Shown in pieces: positions 59,559 to 64,000 of a DNA stretch of 64,000 nt. The stretch's first letter is position 1, and every line of letters begins with the position of its first letter. The notes under the pieces are model-generated. The model made no database searches. It was not told where the DNA came from and was given only the letters and a program-made list of their open reading frames with translations. The translations under genes and the position numbers were made by a program. This stretch comes from Prevotellaceae bacterium. Lineage in GTDB: Bacteria > Bacteroidota > Bacteroidia > Bacteroidales > Bacteroidaceae. The DNA is taken from the NCBI GenBank assembly GCA_015256945.1, contig JABZLB010000013.1, positions 1 to 64,000 on the forward strand. Reading direction: 5' to 3'.

Positions 59559-61208
59559 ATGAAAAAAAGTCTTTTGCAGCAAGCTCGTGCGCTGTATCAA
59601 CCTAAGCTTCCCAAGGGCCTTCAGGGTGCAATAAAGGTTAAGGAAGGTGAACCAACACAAAGCGTAGGCGATCAGGAAGAAATCAAAAAGCTATTCCCTA
59701 ACACTTATGGAATGCCTCTAATAGAATTTGTTCCAGGTACTGAAGAGGCAAAGAATGAGATTAATGTAGGCGTTATTCTTTCGGGCGGACAAGCGCCAGG
59801 TGGACACAATGTCATCAGCGGCATTTTCGATGCAGTTAAGAAAATGAACGCAAATAACAAGGTTTATGGTTTCCTTATGGGGCCTGGCGGTCTGGTTGAT
59901 CACAACTATATGGAGCTTACAAAAGAAGTAATAGATGATTATCGCAACACAGGCGGCTTCGATTTAATAGGTTCCGGACGTACCAAACTTGAAAAAGAAG
60001 ATCAGTTTGAGAAAGGACTTCAGATAATTCGTCAGTTAAATATTAAGGCTATTATTATTATTGGTGGTGACGATTCAAATACCAACGCATGTGTATTGGC
60101 TGAATATTATGCAGCAAAACAATATGGAGTGCAGGTAATTGGCTGCCCAAAGACAATTGACGGTGACCTGAAAAACGATCAGATTGAGACATCCTTTGGC
60201 TTTGATACGGCAACAAAGGTTTATTCAGAAGTTATTGGAAATATCGAGCGTGACGCCAATTCAGCACGCAAATACTGGCACTTTATAAAACTTATGGGGC
60301 GCTCAGCTTCTCATATTGCTTTGGAATGTGCATTGCAAACACAGCCAAATATATGTCTGATTTCAGAGGAGATTGAGAAGAAAGACATGACGCTGAATCA
60401 GATTGTAGAGCAGATTGCCAGGGCTGTTGCTAAACGAGCTGAGGACGGTAACAACTTTGGCGTGGTTCTGATACCTGAGGGTTTAATTGAGTTTATTCCG
60501 GCAATTGGCCGTCTTATTGACGAACTCAATGACCTTCTTGCTGCTCATGGTGCCGATTATAAGGACCTAGACGAGGAGAATCAGCGCAAGTATATCTTGG
60601 CTCATCTCAGCAAAGAAAATGCCGACACGTTCTCAACACTTCCCGAAGGTGTTGCACGACAGTTGTCGCTTGACCGCGATCCTCACGGAAATGTACAGGT
60701 ATCGTTGATAGAAACCGAAAAACTTATTTCGGATATGGTAGCTGCAAAGCTCAATGAATGGAAAGAAAATGGCAAGTTTGCTGGTCATTTTGCAGCACAA
60801 CATCATTTCTTTGGATATGAAGGACGCTGCGCAGCACCGTCAAATTTTGATGCCGACTATTGCTATGCGCTGGGTACAAGTGCTGCCAATCTTATTGCAA
60901 ATGGCAAGACGGGTTACATGTCGATAGTTAAAAACTTATCTGCTCCCACTGACGAATGGCGTGCAGGAGGTGTGCCAATCACCATGATGATGAATATGGA
61001 ACGTCGTAACGGCGAAATGAAGCCTGTTATCCGTAAGGCCCTTGTTGAGCTTGAAGGAGCACCATTTAAGGAGTTTGCTGCCCACCGTGAGCAATGGGCT
61101 AATGAGACTTGCTACATTTATCCGGGTCCAATTCAGTATTGGGGTCCTTCGGAAATTTGTGATCGGGAGACAATGACCCTTGCTCTTGAGAATGCTTCCA
61201 AAAAGTAA
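59559..61208 (+). CDS. pfp: PPi-dependent 6-phosphofructokinase
   Basis: The 549-residue cytosolic enzyme phosphorylates fructose-6-phosphate with pyrophosphate instead of ATP, reversibly. The GGDDSNTNAC motif, with Asp rather than Gly after the first Asp, marks PPi use. PKTIDGDLKNDQIETSFGFDTA is the substrate loop, read in parts. SGGQAPGGHNVISGIFDA at the N terminus and KLMGRSASHIALECAL are also typical. Length is that of the long Bacteroidetes/plant beta-like form. A -7 TACTTTTG lies at 59510-59517, and a strong terminator follows. Confidence 0.95.
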   Translation: MKKSLLQQARALYQPKLPKGLQGAIKVKEGEPTQSVGDQEEIKKLFPNTYGMPLIEFVPGTEEAKNEINVGVILSGGQAPGGHNVISGIFDAVKKMNANNKVYGFLMGPGGLVDHNYMELTKEVIDDYRNTGGFDLIGSGRTKLEKEDQFEKGLQIIRQLNIKAIIIIGGDDSNTNACVLAEYYAAKQYGVQVIGCPKTIDGDLKNDQIETSFGFDTATKVYSEVIGNIERDANSARKYWHFIKLMGRSASHIALECALQTQPNICLISEEIEKKDMTLNQIVEQIARAVAKRAEDGNNFGVVLIPEGLIEFIPAIGRLIDELNDLLAAHGADYKDLDEENQRKYILAHLSKENADTFSTLPEGVARQLSLDRDPHGNVQVSLIETEKLISDMVAAKLNEWKENGKFAGHFAAQHHFFGYEGRCAAPSNFDADYCYALGTSAANLIANGKTGYMSIVKNLSAPTDEWRAGGVPITMMMNMERRNGEMKPVIRKALVELEGAPFKEFAAHREQWANETCYIYPGPIQYWGPSEICDRETMTLALENASKK

Positions 61209-61236
61209 CTGATATAAAATATTGTATTTTGACAGG

Positions 61237-61276
61237 AGGGATAGCATGGTCTTTACGAGTATGCTATCCCTTTTTG
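61237..61276 (+). terminator. Terminator of the PPi-phosphofructokinase gene
   Basis: A perfect 11-bp stem (61237-61247 with 61261-61271) followed by TTTTGTTCG and more T residues, 28 bases after the stop codon. Confidence 0.85.
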
Positions 61277-61315
61277 TTCGTTTTTAAGCCTCATTATTTG
61301 TTATAATGCTTGCCA

Positions 61316-62206
61316 ATGAGTAGCAAACGGCCATCATATTCTCACCGGTCGTCTTCTTCAAAACGAAGAAGATATGGTTCGCGTCGTCAACGGACTATTC
61401 TGCCGGCTATTCCGTTTTTTTCAAGAAAGGGGAAGAAAGTATGGCTGTTAGGTGCACTGGCTGTCATTATAATTTATATTTGGGCTTTCTATTTCTTCTT
61501 TGTAGGCCCTACTGGTTTTCGGTGGCGTGCGCTTTACGGGCCTCCCAGTTATCCTGAAGGTTATGAGATACATGGTATTGATATTTCACATTTTCAGGGC
61601 AAAATAGATTGGGATCGCCTCCATGCCAATGCCACGATTGACGGTAGTCCCGTACGGTTTATTATAGTTAAGGCTACCGAAGGTGCTTCAAAGGTTGATG
61701 CAAACTTTAATGATAACTTCTCGCAGATACGCGAATATGGCTTTATTCGTGGTGCATACCATTTCTGGAGCAATAAGTCTTCGGCAAGGGAACAGGCCTA
61801 CTTCTTTTTGAAAAAGGTTCATCTCGAAAATGGAGACCTGCCTCCTGTCCTTGATATTGAGCATGCACCTTCCGACCTTAGTATCGCTGATTTTCAAACA
61901 AATGTATTGACCTGGCTTCACATTGTTGAAGACAAGTATCATGTTAAGCCTATTATCTATACCTATTATAAGTTTAAACAGAAATACCTTAGTGCGCCGG
62001 TCTTCGACGATTATCCTTATTGGATAGCCCATTACTATGTTGATAAGGTAGAGTATAAGGGCAAATGGAAATTCTGGCAACATACAGATCGGGGAGTGCT
62101 GCCGGGTATTAAAGGCAATGTCGACTTTAATATTTATAATGGGTCATATTACGATCTCCTCCATCTTACGATAGGAGAGCAGGAACAGGTAGAAGTTTCT
62201 GAATAG
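61316..62206 (+). CDS. GH25 lysozyme-family protein with N-terminal membrane anchor
   Basis: The 296-residue protein has a basic, Ser/Arg-rich N terminus (about 1-40), then a transmembrane segment (WLLGALAVIIIYIWAFYFFF) and a periplasmic GH25 muramidase domain beginning GIDISHFQGKIDW (Asp in the DISxxQ motif). It continues with IVKATEGAS, PPVLDIEHAP (catalytic Asp-x-Glu), YWIAHYYVDKVE and KFWQHTDRG. It would cleave the beta-1,4 bond in peptidoglycan. ATG 61316 was chosen; a TTG at 61310 is possible. It is probably an envelope-remodelling enzyme anchored in the inner membrane. Confidence 0.9.
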   Translation: MSSKRPSYSHRSSSSKRRRYGSRRQRTILPAIPFFSRKGKKVWLLGALAVIIIYIWAFYFFFVGPTGFRWRALYGPPSYPEGYEIHGIDISHFQGKIDWDRLHANATIDGSPVRFIIVKATEGASKVDANFNDNFSQIREYGFIRGAYHFWSNKSSAREQAYFFLKKVHLENGDLPPVLDIEHAPSDLSIADFQTNVLTWLHIVEDKYHVKPIIYTYYKFKQKYLSAPVFDDYPYWIAHYYVDKVEYKGKWKFWQHTDRGVLPGIKGNVDFNIYNGSYYDLLHLTIGEQEQVEVSE

Positions 62207-62238
62207 TTTCTGTTTTGTTTTTATGTTCATAAATAGGG

Positions 62239-62270
62239 CGTAGCCTTGTTTACCAGGCTGCGTTGTATTT
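62239..62270 (+). terminator. Probable terminator of the GH25 gene
   Basis: A 10-bp stem (62239-62248 with 62253-62262, one mismatch and one G-U) is followed by T-rich sequence, 33 bases after the stop codon. Confidence 0.55.
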
Positions 62271-62339
62271 GGTTTGCCTTTGTTAACGGCTGCAGTTCCT
62301 TTTGTTTTATATCCTGCATAATGGTTTGATTGCGGGATA

Positions 62340-62382
62340 GTTACACCGTATTGATAAGATAGTTATTATTGTACGGTGTAAC
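62340..62382. repeat. Perfect 11-bp inverted repeat, role unknown
   Basis: GTTACACCGTA (62340-62350) and TACGGTGTAAC (62372-62382) form a perfect inverted repeat with a 21-base AT-rich loop. No T tract follows. It could be an operator, a structured RNA element or a recombination remnant. Confidence 0.6.
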
Positions 62383-62402
62383 TTGATGGATGTATTACTC
62401 AT

Positions 62403-62494
62403 CATTCGACGGCCGTCAGCAACGCTGCTGACGGCCGTCATACACATTGTTCGACGATCGCCGTACGCGTTGCTGACGGCCGCCGAACAACGAC
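62403..62494 (-). repeat. Interspersed double-palindrome repeat, copy E
   Basis: This 92-bp copy has two hairpins: GACGGCCGTC...GACGGCCGTC and GACGATCGCC...GACGGCCGCC. It is in the orientation of copies B and C and lies between the GH25 gene and the tracrRNA candidate, about 70 bases beyond the tracrRNA 3' end. Confidence 0.92.
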
Positions 62495-62563
62495 CACCAT
62501 GTTGAAATGGTGTTAATATATGGCTATAAAAAACATAACAATATGGTGGAATTGAAAAGGCAT

Positions 62564-62667
62564 TAAATAAATAAAGGGATGTGACAGAGCTTAACTCCAA
62601 CACACCCCCAACAGGTCTTTCGACCTTCGGCATATAGCCTTATTGCGGTAAGATGTAGATTTCTTAC
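62564..62667 (-). ncRNA. Candidate tracrRNA of the type II-C CRISPR-Cas9 system
   Basis: On the minus strand, after a good promoter, the transcript begins with a likely anti-repeat (about 62667-62645). It continues with CCGCAATAAGGCTATATGCCG, whose CAATAAGGC core matches the conserved nexus of type II-C tracrRNAs such as that of Neisseria (from memory; the TATA loop and GCC close a small stem). A 5-bp stem with a GAAA loop (62613-62626) and an 8-bp terminator-like stem (62576-62583 with 62601-62608) with a T-rich tract (62575-62564) follow. It is divergent from cas9. No CRISPR array lies in this window, so anti-repeat pairing cannot be tested. Confidence 0.7.
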
Positions 62668-62671
62668 GTTG

Positions 62672-62700
62672 CAAATATATACAAATTATTTTGATGACAA
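62672..62700 (-). promoter_or_regulatory. Predicted promoter of the tracrRNA
   Basis: Minus-strand TTG (62700-62698), an 18-base spacer and TATATTTG (62679-62672) approximate the Bacteroidetes consensus. The transcript would start at about 62667 and run away from cas9. No matching promoter was found for cas9 in the 70 bases before its ATG. Confidence 0.6.
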
Positions 62701-62741
62701 AAATATTTTTATTATTTTTACGCAAAAATTACTACTAAACG

Positions 62742-64000
62742 ATGAAAAAACGAATTTTAGGACTTGATACTGGCACCAACAGCTTAGGTTGGGCAGTAGT
62801 TGACTGTGATGAGTATAGTAATTACGAACTCGTAAAATATGGCGACCTGATATTTCAGGAAGGCGTTAAAATTGAGAAGGGAATAGAGTCGTCAAAGGCT
62901 TCAGAACGAACTGGGCATCGCTCTTTACGGAAGCAGTATTTCAGGCGCAGGTTGCGTAAAATCGAAGTTTTGAAGGTTTTGGTTAAGCATGGGTTATGTC
63001 CTTATCTGAGCGAAGAACAGCTGCATAACTGGCATGTGCGAAAGGTTTATCCCAAAACTGACGACTTCATGCTATGGCAGCGTACAAACGATAATGAAGA
63101 TAAGAATCCCTATTACTATCGCCATTTAAGTCTGCATACTAAATTTAACCTTGACCGTCAGGACGAAAGGTTCATGCTTGGACGGGCACTTTATCACCTG
63201 GCACAGCGCAGAGGTTTTCTTAGTAACCGCCTTGACAGTACTCCTGAAAACGATAATGGCAAGGTGCATACAGGCATTTCCAATCTTTCTCATGAAATGG
63301 AGTTGGCTGGTTGTGAGTATCTTGGCGACTACTTTTATCAAATTTATTCAGACCCTGACAACCATGAACGTATCCGTACACGCTATACCGATCGGGAGGA
63401 ACACTATAAAAAGGAATTCCAGGCCATTTGTGAGATGCAACAATTATCGCCTGAGATGGTTAGGGAATTGGAGAAAGCACTTTACTTTCAGCGTCCGTTG
63501 AAGTCGCAACGACAAGGGGTTGGCAAGTGCACTTTTGAACCGAGATGTCCCCGTTGTGCCGATTCGCATCCCGATTTTGAGGAGTTTCGTATGCTTTGTC
63601 TGCTGAACAGCATTAAGATTCAAACGCCATACGACCTCGAATTAAGACCCCTGAATGAGGAGGAAAAGGAAAAGATAGTTTCTTTATTCTATCGTACAAG
63701 TAAGCCCAATTTTGACTTTGAAGACATAGCAAAGGCGCTGGCAGGAAAAGGAAAATATAAGTATTATAAGGACGAAGGGGACAAACCGTATAAGTTTAAC
63801 TACCGTATGACGCAAGGGGTAGCAGCTTGTTCTACGACGGGGCAACTTAAAAGGCTTTTCGGTGACAACTGGAAGGAGGCTATTGCAGAAACTTACAGGC
63901 TTAACAATACGCGTAAAGGACAAAAGACGGTAGCGCAAATGGTAGACGATGTATGGAACGTTCTGTCTACCTTTGAATCGAAAGACAAGCTGAAATGTTG
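62742..64000 (+). CDS. cas9: CRISPR-associated endonuclease Cas9, type II-C, 3' truncated by window
   Basis: The frame is open from ATG 62742 to the window end (about 419 codons of a protein normally above 1,000). It opens with the RuvC-I motif ILGLDTGTNSLGWAVVD (catalytic Asp9). The bridge helix follows (ASERTGHRSLRKQYFRRRLRKI, read in parts), then the REC lobe with RALYHLAQRRGFLSNR and GVGKCTFEPRCPRCADSHPDFEEFRML, all as in Bacteroidetes type II-C Cas9. HNH, RuvC-II/III and PAM-interacting domains are beyond the window. With the divergent tracrRNA it marks the left edge of a CRISPR-Cas locus; cas1/cas2 and the array would be further right. Confidence 0.95.
   Translation, partial: MKKRILGLDTGTNSLGWAVVDCDEYSNYELVKYGDLIFQEGVKIEKGIESSKASERTGHRSLRKQYFRRRLRKIEVLKVLVKHGLCPYLSEEQLHNWHVRKVYPKTDDFMLWQRTNDNEDKNPYYYRHLSLHTKFNLDRQDERFMLGRALYHLAQRRGFLSNRLDSTPENDNGKVHTGISNLSHEMELAGCEYLGDYFYQIYSDPDNHERIRTRYTDREEHYKKEFQAICEMQQLSPEMVRELEKALYFQRPLKSQRQGVGKCTFEPRCPRCADSHPDFEEFRMLCLLNSIKIQTPYDLELRPLNEEEKEKIVSLFYRTSKPNFDFEDIAKALAGKGKYKYYKDEGDKPYKFNYRMTQGVAACSTTGQLKRLFGDNWKEAIAETYRLNNTRKGQKTVAQMVDDVWNVLSTFESKDKLKC

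Noticed and set aside
62207..64000. A CRISPR repeat array beside cas9.
   Set aside because: No regularly spaced direct repeats occur in the window; the repeat elements here are the double-palindrome family, with no spacers.

Overview
The window looks like chromosome of a Bacteroidales bacterium, most likely a Prevotellaceae member. The main reasons are the short primary sigma factor of Bacteroidetes type, the TamL-type outer-membrane assembly lipoprotein, Mfa-like lipoproteins, DUF4270, an S16 protein with a long Ala/Glu tail, and repeated promoter motifs of the Bacteroidetes form (TTG, about 19-21 bases, TAnnTTTG). Both window ends cut genes: a GH127 enzyme on the left and a type II-C cas9 on the right. 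No rRNA, tRNA or insertion sequence was recognised.

Layout. 1-9.7 kb: GH127 end, prmA, a Tyr/Trp/Gly-rich secreted protein, a FadL-like porin, a GHL10 hydrolase, galE, rpsP and a short J-protein. 9.9-12.7 kb: a minus-strand surface-lipoprotein operon with a 57-residue Cys-containing leader gene, a 375-base leader holding a GA tract, and a promoter. 12.7-22 kb: WG-repeat-like protein, kdsB, MORN protein-glgB-membrane protein, a HisC-like protein lacking its PLP lysine, and a MltF-like lytic enzyme. 22-33 kb: M6 protease with a flavodoxin/ferredoxin protein, a TrmH methyltransferase divergent from tamL, a YycJ-like hydrolase, rpoD and rlmD. 33-46 kb: ppdK, an integrase remnant, glycogen synthase with DUF4270, methylmalonyl-CoA decarboxylase subunits, the agmatine-to-putrescine pair, and a FetAB-like transporter with a degenerate ATPase. 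47-62 kb: a candidate structured RNA, ribE, a TolC protein, two EamA transporters, a PP2C-like/TruA fusion, ygiQ, a large amidase/golvesin-like protein, an acyltransferase, PPi-dependent phosphofructokinase and a GH25 lysozyme. 62.5-64 kb: a divergent candidate tracrRNA and cas9.

How it fits together. Several genes support saccharolytic, succinate/propionate-type fermentation. PPi-dependent phosphofructokinase and pyruvate phosphate dikinase form a pyrophosphate-linked glycolysis; glycogen synthase and branching enzyme store glucan; the biotin carrier and carboxyltransferase would decarboxylate methylmalonyl-CoA. Other genes build the envelope (KDO activation, TamL, TolC, porin, lytic enzymes).

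Most notable: (1) a family of about 92-96 bp double-palindrome repeats present five times, always intergenic and in both orientations; (2) a PP2C-like domain fused in frame to a full TruA; (3) a HisC homologue with Asn in place of the PLP lysine and of the phosphate-binding Arg; (4) a FetA-like ATPase with Walker A intact but signature, catalytic Glu and H-loop lost; (5) a roughly 200-nt structured RNA with its own promoter and U-tract; (6) three small genes of 57, 49 and 42 residues; (7) the tracrRNA-cas9 start. All calls come from reading the sequence; no database search was run.
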